Shown: positions 1 through 8,706 of the stretch, one piece after another
Layout of the letters: each line of letters starts with the position of its first letter
Position numbering within the stretch: the first letter of the stretch is position 1
From: Aldehydirespirator sp965261105
GTDB lineage: Bacteria; Actinomycetota; Acidimicrobiia; Acidimicrobiales; Aldehydirespiratoraceae
Assembly (NCBI GenBank): GCA_965261105.1
Contig: CBDHCM010000006.1
Span: 4,092,001-4,156,000, forward strand
Direction: 5' to 3'
Length of the DNA stretch: 64,000 nt
Translations under genes and position numbers: made by a program
The notes under the pieces: generated by a model
The model's input: the letters and a program-made list of their open reading frames with translations, nothing else
What the model was told of the DNA's origin: nothing
The model's database searches: none

Positions 1-1307
1 ACCGAGTCGTAGGTGATCTCCCCCGCGCAGATGAGCCGAGCCGGATCGTAGGGGCGTCGTTGCGACAGCGCCTCGTCATCGAAGGTCTGGACTTGGCCTC
101 GGCAGATCACGGTCTCGATGCGCTGCTTCTGCTGCAGCACCCTGATGTCGGTGAGCGGATCGCCGTCCACCACAATGATGTCGGCGCCCATCCCGGCCAT
201 GAGAGCGCCAACGGTGTCGGCGGCGCCCAGCACTACGGCGCAGTCATGGGTGGCCGCCCTGATGGCCTCCAGCGCGGTCATGCCTGCGTAGCGCATGAGC
301 AGCTCGAGCTCCCGGGCGTGCCACTCTCCGTAGGGAGTGCACGAGAACCCGGTGTCGGTTCCCGCGATCAGGGTGACGCCCGCCTCGCGAGCCTTGTGGA
401 GCGACTCGGCGGCAGCGTCCAGCAGCCGCAGGTAGGCACTGCGCTTGGGGGCCGGAACGCCGGCCACCTCACCGAACTCGCCCAGGTTGCCCAACAGCAG
501 CAGAGCGGGGCACAGAGGGATCTTGGACTCGGCCAGCCGCTCGATGGTGTCGTCCCGCAGAGCGTTGCCGTGCATGATCCAGTCGAGCTCGCCGGCAACC
601 GCCGCGTCCACGTTGTTGGAGCCGCGAGCATGCATCGTGATGCGCTTGTTGAGGCGATGGGCGGCATCGGCCATCGCCTTGATCTCGTCGCGCGAGAAGG
701 CCTCGTAGTCGCCCAGGGGGCTGTCGCCGATCTTGATCAGGTCAACGCCGTTCTTGACCTGGCGACGCACCTCGGTGACCATCTCGTCCGCTGTGTTCAC
801 GACTTTGCCAATGCTGGAGTCGGGCACGCCCACCGACGACGGGTAGAAGTCGCTGATGCCGTTGCTGGTGGACAGGAACCGGCCCGCAGTGGTCATGCGC
901 GGGCCCTGTACGAGGCCCTCGGCAATGCCCTCGCGGATGCCTACGCCGATGAAGTAGCTGCCACCGGGGTCGGATATCCCGGTGACGCCGGAGCGCAGCA
1001 CCTTGGCCACGTTCCACGCTGACCTGAGGGTTCTCAGTTCGTGGCTGGTGTAGAGGTCCTGCTCCTCCTGGAACCGAGCCTCGCCGAAAGACGTATGGCA
1101 GTGAGCATCTATCAGTCCCGGCATGACGGTCTTGCCCGCGGCGTCGATTCGGGTGACGGAATCGCCCCTCGGGATCATTTCGTCGCCGATGCCGACGCCC
1201 ACCGCGACGATCTCGTCGCCCTTCACCAGGATCGAGCAGTTGTCGACGGGTTGTGCTCCTGTACCGTCGATCACCGACCCTCTGCTGATGAGGATCCAAG
1301 ACGCCAC
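1..1307 (-). CDS. Metal-dependent amidohydrolase, 3' end beyond window
   Basis: Imidazolonepropionase-like amidohydrolase that would hydrolyse a C-N bond. The minus-strand frame runs unbroken for 435 codons to the left edge. It shows the metal-site series of the superfamily in order: DAHCHTSF (HxH), LIKIGDS (candidate carboxylated Lys), ITMHARG, DWIMHGN and IAGTDTGF (catalytic Asp). The start is taken as GTG at 1307, behind GGAGG; upstream ATG codons are out of frame. It is divergent from the oxidoreductase at 1425, and a GTC-T-GAC operator lies between them. The family assignment is firm; the substrate is not known. Only the last residues are missing from the window. Confidence 0.88.
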   Translation of the reverse strand, partial: MASWILISRGSVIDGTGAQPVDNCSILVKGDEIVAVGVGIGDEMIPRGDSVTRIDAAGKTVMPGLIDAHCHTSFGEARFQEEQDLYTSHELRTLRSAWNVAKVLRSGVTGISDPGGSYFIGVGIREGIAEGLVQGPRMTTAGRFLSTSNGISDFYPSSVGVPDSSIGKVVNTADEMVTEVRRQVKNGVDLIKIGDSPLGDYEAFSRDEIKAMADAAHRLNKRITMHARGSNNVDAAVAGELDWIMHGNALRDDTIERLAESKIPLCPALLLLGNLGEFGEVAGVPAPKRSAYLRLLDAAAESLHKAREAGVTLIAGTDTGFSCTPYGEWHARELELLMRYAGMTALEAIRAATHDCAVVLGAADTVGALMAGMGADIIVVDGDPLTDIRVLQQKQRIETVICRGQVQTFDDEALSQRRPYDPARLICAGEITYDS

Positions 1308-1372
1308 AACTGCCTCCTGGCGTTCGCCGGACTCCATTGAGCATAACTGCGCAGTCGTCGGGGTCTCGCGTC

Positions 1373-1387
1373 AAATGTCTGACTAAT
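1373..1387. promoter_or_regulatory. Putative GntR/FadR-type operator, site A
   Basis: AAATGTCTGACTAAT, with the near-palindromic core GTC-T-GAC, lies between the divergent amidohydrolase and oxidoreductase genes. The same core recurs at 8661, 21056 and 22320 (reverse orientation for the last two). FadR-subfamily GntR repressors typically bind TNGTCNGACNA-like sites, and one is encoded at 7757-8605. Confidence 0.6.
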
Positions 1388-1424
1388 GTTCGAGGGCCGC
1401 AGCACGATCACGAAAGGAGCGGCA

Positions 1425-2464
1425 GTGGCGTTCGAGGGCGACACCGAGGGCGACACCAAGATCGGCCTGTTCATCACCAACCAGCATCCCGTGGGCGCGG
1501 ACCTGGTAAGGGGATGGACGACCAACTCCGCATGGTCAGAGCGGTGCGCGACCGCGGCTGGGACTCGGTCTGGGCTGGACAGCACTACCTGCCCGACGGA
1601 ATGGCCATGCCGCAGTGCGTTCCGTTCGTGAGCCGCATCACCGCGGAGTGCGGACCGATGGAGGTCGGGATCGGGATACTGCTGCTCGCGCTGCACAATC
1701 CGCTGGACGTGGCCGAGACGTGGGCCTCCATCGACGTGCTGTGCGCAGGCCGGCTGACCTTCGGGGTGGGGCTCGGGTACCGCGAGGTGGAGTACCGCGG
1801 CTTCGGCCTCAACCCGAAGTCCAGGGTCAAGCGCTTCGAGGCCAACCTCGACCTCGTCAAGCGGCTGTGGACCGAAGACAACGTCGACTCGGACCTTGAA
1901 TGGTGTCGCCTGGAGTCGGCCACGCTCAACATCAGGCCCGTCCAGAAGCCTCGGCCGCCGATCTGGATCGCGGCCAACGCCCACCCCGCGGTGGAGCGGG
2001 CCGCTCTCATGGGCGACGCCTGGCTGATCAACCCCCACGCCACCACCGAGACGATCGCCGAGCAGACAGCCCTGTTCCGGGCGACCCGGGAGAAGGCGGG
2101 TCTGCCCCCCGCCACGACCATGCCCGCGCTGCGCGAGATCTACTGCGCGCCCACCCGCGCCCTGGCGATGGAGCGGGCCGCGCCGTACCTGCTGGAGAAG
2201 TACCGGCACTACGCGGACTGGGGTCAGCACAAGGCCCTGCCCGGCGACGAGGACTTCCGCGCCGGATTCGATGAGCTGGCCGAGGGCCGCTTCATCGTCG
2301 GCACGCCCGACGACTGCCTCGAGAAGCTGCTCGGATGGCGCGACGAGCTCGGCGTCGACCATTTCATATTCCGCACCGACTGGGTCGGCATGCCTGCCGA
2401 CACCGCCCTACAGTCCATCGACCTGCTCGACCGCGAGGTAGTTCCCGTGCTGCGAGCGACCTGA
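1425..2464 (+). pseudogene. Luciferase-like flavin/F420 oxidoreductase, frameshifted
   Basis: Luciferase-like (LLM) oxidoreductase. The N-terminus, beginning GTG at 1425 behind AAAGGAG, reads KIGLFITNQHPVGADLV in one frame. The rest, from KGMDDQLRMV onward (RGWDSVW, GIGILLLALHNP, FGVGLGYRE, IWIAANAHPA), reads in another frame to the stop at 2464. The join is at about 1507: codon GT_ lacks one base before AAG. With one base restored, the protein would be about 346 residues, a normal family length. The frameshift may be real decay or a sequencing error. It heads a run with the RidA gene at 2529 and a second LLM gene at 3017. Confidence 0.8.
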
Positions 2465-2528
2465 GTTCGAACACAGGCGCCCCAGTCGTCCAGTCATCCC
2501 AACGACCCCTCGAAGGAGAACATCCAAC

Positions 2529-2978
2529 ATGGTGGACAAGACCATCATCAACCCCGACATCGGCGCCGGCTGGAGCGCGCTCGAGACCTCCGAAGTGCAG
2601 GAACTCGTCCACTCCGCAGGCGTCGTGGTGGAGGCCGGCGACCTCACCTTCGTCTACCTGTCGGGCCGCACCGCCACCGACGGCGACAGCGACGTCGTCG
2701 TGGGCGTGGGCGACATCAAGGAGCAGACCCGCCAAGTCATACGCAACCTGCTGTCGGCCCTGGAGCCGTTGGGCGGCACCATCGACGACATCGTCCGGGT
2801 GCGGGTCTACATGACTCCTCCCTTCACGAAGGAGAAGTTCGGCGCTGTCCACGATGCCAGGGCGGAGTTCTTCAACAAGGACCACTACCCGGCCAGCACG
2901 CTGGTGATCGTCCACGGACTGGCTCGGCCCGACGCCATGATCGAGATCGACGCCGACGCCGTGATCTCGAAGAAGTAG
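2529..2978 (+). CDS. RidA/YjgF family protein
   Basis: RidA-family protein, 149 residues, close to the family norm. Rid proteins hydrolyse reactive enamines and imines made by other enzymes, or (as RutC) act on an aminoacrylate-type intermediate. Visible family features are TRQVIRNLLSALEPLGGT, the VRVRVYM strand and the C-terminal DAMIEIDADAVI strand. The canonical Arg-containing active site near PASTLVIV is not clearly preserved, so the enzyme may be a non-deaminating Rid type. ATG at 2529 follows GAAGGAGAAC. It lies between two LLM oxidoreductases, which resembles the RutA/RutC pairing. Confidence 0.88.
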   Translation: MVDKTIINPDIGAGWSALETSEVQELVHSAGVVVEAGDLTFVYLSGRTATDGDSDVVVGVGDIKEQTRQVIRNLLSALEPLGGTIDDIVRVRVYMTPPFTKEKFGAVHDARAEFFNKDHYPASTLVIVHGLARPDAMIEIDADAVISKK

Positions 2979-3016
2979 CGCCACTCGTCCGCTTCGCCAG
3001 CGAGCACCCGCCAGCC

Positions 3017-4051
3017 GTGAGGATCGCCCTCAACGTCCTGCAGCAAGGCCCCGTGTCGGACGGGCCTGAATGGTGGAGCCTGGCCGACAACGCCGGTGTT
3101 GACGTGATCGGCCTGCCGGACTCGCCCGCGCTGGTCCGCGAGCTGTACGTGGTGGCCGCGCTCTGCGCCCAGCACACCTCAAGGTCGCGGATCATGACGT
3201 CGGTCACCAACCCGCTGTCGCGCGACCCCTCAGTGACCGCCGCCGCCCTGCTCTCGCTGGAGGAGATCGCACCCGGCCGGGTCGTCCTCGGGATCGGCAC
3301 CGGCGACAGCGCCCTGTGGGGCGTGGGCCTGCGCCCGGCCACCGTGGCCCAGCTGCGGGACTACATCGTGGCCGTGAGGGCGCTGGTGCGCGGCGGGGAG
3401 GCCGACTACCAGGGCCGGAGGATCCGCATGCAGTGGTCCGAGTTGCCGGCCCCGGCGAAAATCCCGGTGATCGTTCCCGTCTCGGGCCCCAAGGTGCTGC
3501 GCATGGCCTGCGAGGTGTCCGACGGGATGCTGCTGTCAATGGGCTTCGGACCTCACAACGTGGACTACGTCGAAGGTCTCGTCAGCGAGGGATGCGAGGC
3601 TGCAGGACGCGACCGGTCGGAGCTCGAATTGTGGTGGAACTCCGAGATCGTCTTCGGCGACAGCGTCGAGGAGGCTCTCAGCCGGGGCATGGGGGTGGGC
3701 ACCGAGTGGCTGACCATGGGGTCGCTCGAGGGCAAGCAGATCCCCGAGCATCTCAGGGAGGCCCTGGTGCAGTTCAACACCGACACCCACAGCCTGGGCT
3801 CGGAGTACCAGGACGAGAGCCGGGAGCGGGCCCTGATCGCCCGGGCCCAAGAGCTGGGACTGTACGACTGGCTGCTGGCCCGGGCGCCGGGACTGTGGGG
3901 CACGCCCGCCGACGTGGCCCGGCGCCTGCGGGAGTTGGAGTCGCAGGGAATGGACCGCTGGATGTTCTATGTGGGGCGCAGCGAGGCCGACCGCATGAAC
4001 CAACTTCGGCTCATCTGCGAGGGCGTGATGCCCCGGCTGGACCTTGGCTGA
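3017..4051 (+). CDS. Luciferase-like F420/FMN-dependent oxidoreductase
   Basis: LLM-class flavin/F420 oxidoreductase of 344 residues, a TIM-barrel enzyme. The N-terminus MRIALNVLQQGP, the strand IMTSVTNPLSRDPSVTA, GRVVLGIGTGDSALWGVGLRPATV and PVIVPVSGPKVLRMA are typical of the methylene-tetrahydromethanopterin-reductase-like branch. The start is GTG at 3017, 38 bases after the RidA stop, so the two are probably cotranscribed. It is intact, unlike the LLM gene at 1425. The reaction cannot be read from sequence; oxidation or reduction of a pathway intermediate is the general expectation. Confidence 0.88.
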   Translation: MRIALNVLQQGPVSDGPEWWSLADNAGVDVIGLPDSPALVRELYVVAALCAQHTSRSRIMTSVTNPLSRDPSVTAAALLSLEEIAPGRVVLGIGTGDSALWGVGLRPATVAQLRDYIVAVRALVRGGEADYQGRRIRMQWSELPAPAKIPVIVPVSGPKVLRMACEVSDGMLLSMGFGPHNVDYVEGLVSEGCEAAGRDRSELELWWNSEIVFGDSVEEALSRGMGVGTEWLTMGSLEGKQIPEHLREALVQFNTDTHSLGSEYQDESRERALIARAQELGLYDWLLARAPGLWGTPADVARRLRELESQGMDRWMFYVGRSEADRMNQLRLICEGVMPRLDLG

Positions 4052-4190
4052 GAGGCCGAGCGCACAGGTCGCAGTGCATGGACGAATTCAGCGGGGCGTG
4101 AGCGAGGCCGTGGCCCGAGCGGCCCGTGAGCGAAGCGAACAAGAGCGGGAAACGCAACCCTTCACCGCAAGGCGCTCTCCAGGGATCCGC
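4052..4190. repeat. Dispersed intergenic repeat, single-unit copy
   Basis: The sequence directly after the LLM stop shares three blocks with 11233-11810 and 27634-27790: a left block (agaggccgagcgcacaggt), the 43-bp core that starts cgagcggcccgtgag, and a right block (cttcaccgc) shared with the third copy. Here the core occurs once, at about 4115-4157. From 4190 to 4352 I see no gene or clear signal. Confidence 0.7.
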
Positions 4191-4352
4191 GCATGCTCTG
4201 AGCCGATCCACACCAAGCCGCAGCCACGCCTGGGCCGATGCTTTGGCCCTCGCCCACAATCGTGGCGCGCACCCCGTCGCCCACCTCGCACTGGCGTGCG
4301 GTCCCGCCGATGCTCTGGCCCTGCCGGGCGTCTGGGCAAGACGGCGGGCGTC

Positions 4353-4877
4353 CTAGCCGTCTTCGAGGGTCAGCGGCTGGGCGGCCTCCGGGAATTGCCC
4401 CTGGTTGTGGGCCTGGCCGCGCCGGTACACCAGCACGTTGCGGCGGTAGCGCAGGCACTCGTCGCCGTTCTGGTTCAAACCCCGGGTCCGCACTGTCACG
4501 ATGCCTGCGTAGGGGCGCGATGCCGAGGGACGCACGGCCAGCACGATGCTCTCGGCGTAGAGGGTGTCACCCACGAACACCGGATGGGTGAAGCGCACCT
4601 CGTCCATGCCCAGGTTGGCCACCGCCTGCTGGCTGACATCGGAGACGGACTGCCCCAGCACCAGCGCGAGCGTGAAACCCGAGTTGACCAGGGCCTTGCC
4701 GAAGGTCGACTGCTCGGCGTAGTGGTTGTTGAAGTGCATCATGTTGGTGTTGCACGTCAGCAGCGCGAACCAGACGTTGTCGGCCTCGGTGATGGTCCGG
4801 CCCAGCGGGTGCTGGTACACGTCGCCCACCTCGAAATCCTCGAAGTAGCGGCCCTCCCAGCCCGGCCTCACGGTCAT
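4353..4877 (-). CDS. MaoC-like hotdog dehydratase
   Basis: MaoC-family hydratase/dehydratase, 174 residues, probably acting on an enoyl-CoA or mesaconyl-CoA-like thioester. Typical elements are YFEDFEVGDVYQHPLGRTI near the start, FNNHYAEQSTFGKALVNSG containing the hydratase-helix residues, and FTHPVFVGDTLYAESIV. The ATG at 4877 was chosen because the family N-terminus begins there; a longer upstream reading is unlike any MaoC protein. The ATG overlaps the TGA of the short gene upstream (ATGA), so the two are translationally coupled. Confidence 0.9.
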   Translation of the reverse strand: MTVRPGWEGRYFEDFEVGDVYQHPLGRTITEADNVWFALLTCNTNMMHFNNHYAEQSTFGKALVNSGFTLALVLGQSVSDVSQQAVANLGMDEVRFTHPVFVGDTLYAESIVLAVRPSASRPYAGIVTVRTRGLNQNGDECLRYRRNVLVYRRGQAHNQGQFPEAAQPLTLEDG

Positions 4878-5107
4878 CGCGCTGCCTCGGCAAGTTCGGC
4901 TGCGCCGCCGGGCGCTAGGACCGAGCCCACGATCGGCGGCAGCCGGCGCTGGAACACGGTCACCCCCAGCTCGGCGTCGTGGCGGGGCCCGGGCCGGTAG
5001 CGGGCCGACTGCACGCGGTGCACCTCGGGGTCCATCAGCCCGGTGGGGCCTAGCTCGAACACGCCAGCAGGGTAGGAACACACCCAGCGGCCGTCAAGCG
5101 CCGCCAA
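4874..5107 (-). CDS. Unrecognised short protein coupled to MaoC gene
   Basis: Open frame whose TGA overlaps the MaoC start codon, which supports real translation. I do not recognise the protein. It reads ALDGRWVCSYPAGVFELG and then a basic, proline-containing tail ending ELAEAAR. The start is uncertain: TTG at 5107 lies beside operator E, GTG at 5083 could be a leaderless start, and GTG at 5173 would run into the divergent gene. It may be the surviving end of a longer gene, given the other deletions in this island. Confidence 0.45.
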   Translation of the reverse strand: MAALDGRWVCSYPAGVFELGPTGLMDPEVHRVQSARYRPGPRHDAELGVTVFQRRLPPIVGSVLAPGGAAELAEAAR

Positions 5108-5122
5108 TACGTCTGATGTATT
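5106..5122. promoter_or_regulatory. Palindromic operator-like site, site E
   Basis: AATACGTCTGATGTATT is a 17-bp palindrome with one mismatched pair around a central T. It shares the GTCTGA part of sites A-D but not their flanks. It lies between the divergent MaoC unit and the haem-oxygenase-fold gene. It could be a weaker site of the same GntR regulator or a site for a different factor. Confidence 0.45.
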
Positions 5123-5163
5123 GTCCGCGAGCCGAGGCTCTGTCCCTGCGAACGGAGGCAGCC

Positions 5164-5901
5164 ATGACCGCACGCACCGCCCTGGAACTCGTCGCCGAGA
5201 TCAACGAGATCGTCGAGTCCCGCCACATCAAGGAGCATCCGCTCGTCGACGAGATCCGCTCGGGGAAGGCCTCGCGAGCCGCCGTCGCGGGCTTCCTGAG
5301 GAACTTCTACCAGATCGGCCCCCGGCCCTCGCCCCAGGCCGACTGCGCCATCTTCGCCAAGTGCCCCGAGGACCCCGAGATCTTCCACCACCTCTTCGAG
5401 GATGTGATCCTGGAGGAGGGGGCGGGCACCGAGTCGGGCACCGAGCGCCACCTCAACGTGTTCCTGGAGCACGCCAAGGCCTTCGGGCTGACCCAGGACG
5501 ACCTCGACAACAACCCGACCGTCCCCGAGTGCAAGGCCTTCGTGCACTGGCGCTACTACCTGGCCTACAAGGGAGACTGGCTGGGGGCCATCGCGGGCAT
5601 CGCCTTCATCGAGGGCGCCTCGGCCCGGCGCAACGACATCATCATCGACGGGCTGGTGGAGCACTACGGCTTCGAGCGGGGCGCGCCCGACCTGCTGTTC
5701 TGGGAGCTGCACGCCTCGGAGATCGAGGAGGGCCACGGCGACATCGGGGCGGTGGTGGTGGGCCGGTACGCCAACGACGCCCACACCCGGCAGTCGGTGC
5801 TGGACGCGGTCGTCACCAGCATCGACCTGCAGTGGCTGGCCTTCGACGGCATGCACCGCGCCTTCTTCCTGGAGGATCCCGCCTACGAGCGCTGGCGCTG
5901 A
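5164..5901 (+). CDS. Haem-oxygenase-fold (PqqC/TenA-like) enzyme
   Basis: 245-residue helical protein of the PqqC/TenA/haem-oxygenase-like superfamily, which includes cofactor-free oxidases, thiaminases and diiron oxygenases. Visible elements: HPLVDEIRSGKASRAAVAGF, FYQIGPRPSPQAD, HHLFEDVILEEGAG, HWRYYLAYKGDW and WELHASEIEEGHGDIG. The many conserved Glu and His residues (EDVILEE, E..HGDI) are compatible with a diiron centre. ATG at 5164 is chosen for its GGAGGCA site and a normal N-terminus. It is probably controlled by operator E. In this context a C-C or C-N oxygenase is plausible, but it is not shown. Confidence 0.82.
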   Translation: MTARTALELVAEINEIVESRHIKEHPLVDEIRSGKASRAAVAGFLRNFYQIGPRPSPQADCAIFAKCPEDPEIFHHLFEDVILEEGAGTESGTERHLNVFLEHAKAFGLTQDDLDNNPTVPECKAFVHWRYYLAYKGDWLGAIAGIAFIEGASARRNDIIIDGLVEHYGFERGAPDLLFWELHASEIEEGHGDIGAVVVGRYANDAHTRQSVLDAVVTSIDLQWLAFDGMHRAFFLEDPAYERWR

Positions 5902-5925
5902 CCGGCGTCTCGCCCCCGCCCACAG

Positions 5926-5976
5926 CGAAATCTGCATCCTTTTGCCTCTATATGACGCGAATCTCTACAGATTTCG
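5926..5976. terminator. Inverted repeat between convergent genes
   Basis: CGAAATCTG (5926-5934) pairs with CAGATTTCG (5968-5976) in the gap between two convergent genes. The right arm contains TCTCTACAGATTT, which is repeated exactly in the inverted repeat at 26431-26477, also between convergent genes. A bidirectional terminator is the simplest reading. Confidence 0.5.
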
Positions 5977-6018
5977 TTCAGGCTGGGGTGTCGGGCCGCT
6001 CCGTTGAGGGTTCGCGGC

Positions 6019-6885
6019 TCAGTGGCGGGCGAAGTAGTCCCGGATCAGCTGGCCGACCTCGGCGGGGTGCTCGAGGTTGGGCTCGTGGCCGCCGGGCACC
6101 ACAGCTGACGAGAACGAGTCGCCCAGCTCGGCCATGTTGGCGGCCCAGCCCCGCTCGAGCAGCGGATCGTCGGCTCCCTCCACGAAGAGCACCGGCGTGG
6201 TGCAGTGGCGCAGGGGCTCGGGCCAGTCGTCGGTGCCGGTGCGGGGCCCCGCCGCCGGATTGCGCAGGCCCAGCGCGCTGAGAGCCTCCCAGTGCCCCGG
6301 GATCATGCTGTTGTCGAAACGGCGCTGGAAGTGGTCCTCCATGCCCTCGGCGCTGCTGACCAGCATGGCGGTGAGCCGGGCCGCGCCATCCAGGCTCGGT
6401 GAGTAGTCGCTCAGCCGCTCGATCCCGCCCGGCACCCGGTACAGGCGCCCGCCGGTGCCGGCGATGGCCACCGCGGCCCGCACGTTCCATCCCCATCCGG
6501 CCTCCGCGGTGCCCCGCACCACTAGCTCGGCCCCGAAGGAGCTCCCCGCGAAGAATACGGGCCCGTCGAGTCCGAGGACGTGGCCGATCGACGCCAAGTG
6601 CTCGAGACGGAAGTCGTACGGCGACCGGTCGAAGTAGCAGAGCTTGTCGGTGCCGCCCCAGCCGACAAGGTCGGGAGCGATCACGTGGTAGTCGCCGGCG
6701 AGCTCGTCGATGACTCCCTCCCAGCAAAGCGCAGCATCGGTGCCGTAGGCCCCGTCGTGGACCAGCACCACGGCACTGTGTTCGGGATCGCCGGCTTCGA
6801 GCAGGCGCGTGCGGTAGCCGCCCGCCCGAATGATCCTGCGGCGCGGCTCGGTCCCCATAGGCGGCGCGTACAGTAGCGGCTTCAA
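6019..6885 (-). CDS. Alpha/beta hydrolase
   Basis: 288-residue alpha/beta-fold hydrolase of the MhpC type (esters, lactones or C-C bonds). The oxyanion region is VVLVHDGAYGTD, the nucleophile elbow is AGSSFGAE, the acid is in EGADDPLLE and the histidine is in GGHEPNLEHP. The start is ATG at 6885; an ATG nine codons later (6858) is also possible. It is divergent from a second hydrolase at 6911, leaving only about 25 bases between starts. In the Rut route an alpha/beta hydrolase (RutD) acts after the Rid protein, which is a suggestive parallel only. Confidence 0.9.
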   Translation of the reverse strand: MKPLLYAPPMGTEPRRRIIRAGGYRTRLLEAGDPEHSAVVLVHDGAYGTDAALCWEGVIDELAGDYHVIAPDLVGWGGTDKLCYFDRSPYDFRLEHLASIGHVLGLDGPVFFAGSSFGAELVVRGTAEAGWGWNVRAAVAIAGTGGRLYRVPGGIERLSDYSPSLDGAARLTAMLVSSAEGMEDHFQRRFDNSMIPGHWEALSALGLRNPAAGPRTGTDDWPEPLRHCTTPVLFVEGADDPLLERGWAANMAELGDSFSSAVVPGGHEPNLEHPAEVGQLIRDYFARH

Positions 6886-6910
6886 TGATGCCGACAGGAA
6901 GACGAGCGGT

Positions 6911-7732
6911 GTGATCCAATATCAGGTCGAGGCTGGAGGCGTGCTCACCCGCGTGCTGGCCGCGGGCCACGGCGACGACCATCTCGTGCTGGTCCACGGC
7001 GTCGGGGCTCGCTCCGACCGCTGGCGTCGCAACATCGACCCCCTGGCCGCCGCGGGCTGGCACGTGCACGCGTTGGACCTGCCCGGCCACGGTCTGGCCC
7101 AGAAGGGTGCGGGACCCGACTACTCGGTGCCTGGCTTCGCCCGCCTCCTCGATGGCTTCCTCGACGTGATCGGAGCCGAGACCGCGGTGCTGGTGGGCAC
7201 GTCGCTGGGCGGTCACGCGGTGGCCACCCTCGCCTGCCGGCGCCCGGAGCGGGTGCGGGCGCTGGTGCTGGTCGGCAGCATCGGGCTGATTCCCTGGGGC
7301 GCCGAACGGCGGGCCGCCACCCGCGGGCGGCTCAGGGACGCCTCCCTCGAAGGCACAGAGCGCAAGCTGCGGCTGCTCCTCCACGATGAGGAGATGGTCA
7401 CCGACGAGTGGTTGACCGAGGAGTTCCTCATCAACAACTCGCCGGGTGCCTCGGAGTCATTCCGGGCAATCTCCGACTACGTCGCCGATCACATCGACGA
7501 CGATGTGATCGGGCCCCGGCTGGCAGCGCTGGAGAACGGGCCCCCGGTTCAGCTGATCTGGGGGAGGCAGGAGACAGCGGTGCCGCTCGAAACCGGTCTG
7601 GCCGCCCACGAGCTGCTGGAGGGTTCGGAGCTGGCCGTTATCGACTCGGCGTCGCACGCGCCCTACTACGAGCAGCCGGAAGAGTTCAACCGGGTCCTGC
7701 TCGATTTCTTGGACCGCACCGCCCAGCGCTGA
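6911..7732 (+). CDS. Alpha/beta hydrolase
   Basis: 273-residue alpha/beta hydrolase. It has LVLVHGVGARSDRWRRN at the oxyanion site, ALDLPGHG, the nucleophile elbow VGTSLGGHA, the acid strand VQLIWGRQE and the histidine in DSASHAPYYEQP. The start is GTG at 6911 (VIQYQVEAGG), because a longer reading would overlap the divergent hydrolase. Its Shine-Dalgarno is weak. It ends 24 bases before the convergent GntR gene. It is related in fold but not closely in sequence to the hydrolase at 6019. The substrate is unknown. Confidence 0.9.
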   Translation: MIQYQVEAGGVLTRVLAAGHGDDHLVLVHGVGARSDRWRRNIDPLAAAGWHVHALDLPGHGLAQKGAGPDYSVPGFARLLDGFLDVIGAETAVLVGTSLGGHAVATLACRRPERVRALVLVGSIGLIPWGAERRAATRGRLRDASLEGTERKLRLLLHDEEMVTDEWLTEEFLINNSPGASESFRAISDYVADHIDDDVIGPRLAALENGPPVQLIWGRQETAVPLETGLAAHELLEGSELAVIDSASHAPYYEQPEEFNRVLLDFLDRTAQR

Positions 7733-7756
7733 CCGCCGCCGAGCCGGGGTCACCGC

Positions 7757-8605
7757 TCAGCAGGCCTCGACCGGCCCCGTCGCCGCTGCGTCCCCGAAGG
7801 CGCCCGAGCCGCCCGCCGGTCGTGCTGCCCGGTCTATGCGCTCGTACATTGAGCGCAGCCGCTCCAGGTGGTTGCGCATGAGCCGGGCCGAGGCCTCCGC
7901 GTCGCCCGCGGCGATGGCGTCGTAGATGTCCCGATGATCGCCGACCACCGCAGCCCAGAACTCCGGCGAGGCCCGGTCGCGCATGAACCGGGTCCTGAGC
8001 ACGCTGAACACCGGTCTGGCGATCACTTCCATCAGCCGGTTGCCCGACGCCTCCATCACCGCGACGTGGAACTCCTTGTGGCCCTCGAAGTCCGCGGCCA
8101 GGTCGGCTGCGGCCCCCGAGGCCAGGGTTGCCTTCAGGCTGCGGAGCTGGCCTTCGTCGCGGCGCAGAGCGGCCAGTCGAGCCGCGGGAACCTCGAATAG
8201 CTCCCGAGCCTCGACGATCTCGCCAACGGACACGACATCGGCGCCCGAGAGAAGCCCGATGGTGGTCTCCAAGTAGGTTTGGACATGTTCTGCCGAGGGC
8301 TCAGCAACGAATGTGCCTCCGTTGACGCCGCGCTTGGTTTGCACCAGGCTCTGCGACGACAGGCCCCTGAGGGCCTCGCGGACCGTACTGCGGCTCACCC
8401 CGAACTGAATGGCCATCTCGCCCTCAGCGGGCAGGCGCTCGCCCACCACGAGCGTGCCCTTCATGATCAGCTCCTGCAGTTGGTTGGCGACCTGCTGGTA
8501 AGCGGGCAGTACGCGGCTGATGGGCAGGCCGCTGCGGTCGTCGGCCAACGCCGCCAGATTCGTTTCTCGCTCAGCCTGCAATGCAGGTACTCGAGCCTGA
8601 CCCAT
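7757..8605 (-). CDS. GntR-family (FadR subfamily) transcriptional regulator
   Basis: 282 residues with an N-terminal winged helix (LQELIMKGTLVVGERLPAEG, GVSRSTVREALRGL) and an all-helical FCD ligand-binding domain (ELFEVPAARLAA, FEGHKEFHVAVMEASGNRLM, DHRDIYDAIAAGDAEASARLM). The spaced Asp/His residues of FCD often bind a metal that contacts an acidic ligand. It is divergent from the transporter operon with operator B at 8661 in between, which implies autoregulation. The shared sites A, C and D suggest that it controls the whole island, normally as a repressor released by a pathway metabolite. Confidence 0.93.
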   Translation of the reverse strand: MGQARVPALQAERETNLAALADDRSGLPISRVLPAYQQVANQLQELIMKGTLVVGERLPAEGEMAIQFGVSRSTVREALRGLSSQSLVQTKRGVNGGTFVAEPSAEHVQTYLETTIGLLSGADVVSVGEIVEARELFEVPAARLAALRRDEGQLRSLKATLASGAAADLAADFEGHKEFHVAVMEASGNRLMEVIARPVFSVLRTRFMRDRASPEFWAAVVGDHRDIYDAIAAGDAEASARLMRNHLERLRSMYERIDRAARPAGGSGAFGDAAATGPVEAC

Positions 8606-8660
8606 TCACTGCGCCGATGCTAGCTCCAAGCCGAACCCGAGGTCGGATGGGTTGACCCTT

Positions 8661-8675
8661 AAGTGTCTGACCTTT
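8661..8675. promoter_or_regulatory. Putative GntR/FadR-type operator, site B
   Basis: AAGTGTCTGACCTTT lies between the divergent GntR gene (start 8605) and the first gene of the transporter operon (start 8707). It matches site C over a longer stretch, including a following TTACGC. It is the site nearest the regulator gene and the best candidate for autoregulation. Confidence 0.62.
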
Positions 8676-8706
8676 ACGCTGGGAACACGCGGCACAGGAG
8701 GAACCG

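Noticed and set aside
5121..6281. Arg/Pro-rich 386-codon ORF overlapping the haem-oxygenase-fold gene
   Set aside because: It is a frame shadow of high-GC coding DNA; the overlapping gene has clear family motifs and a ribosome site.
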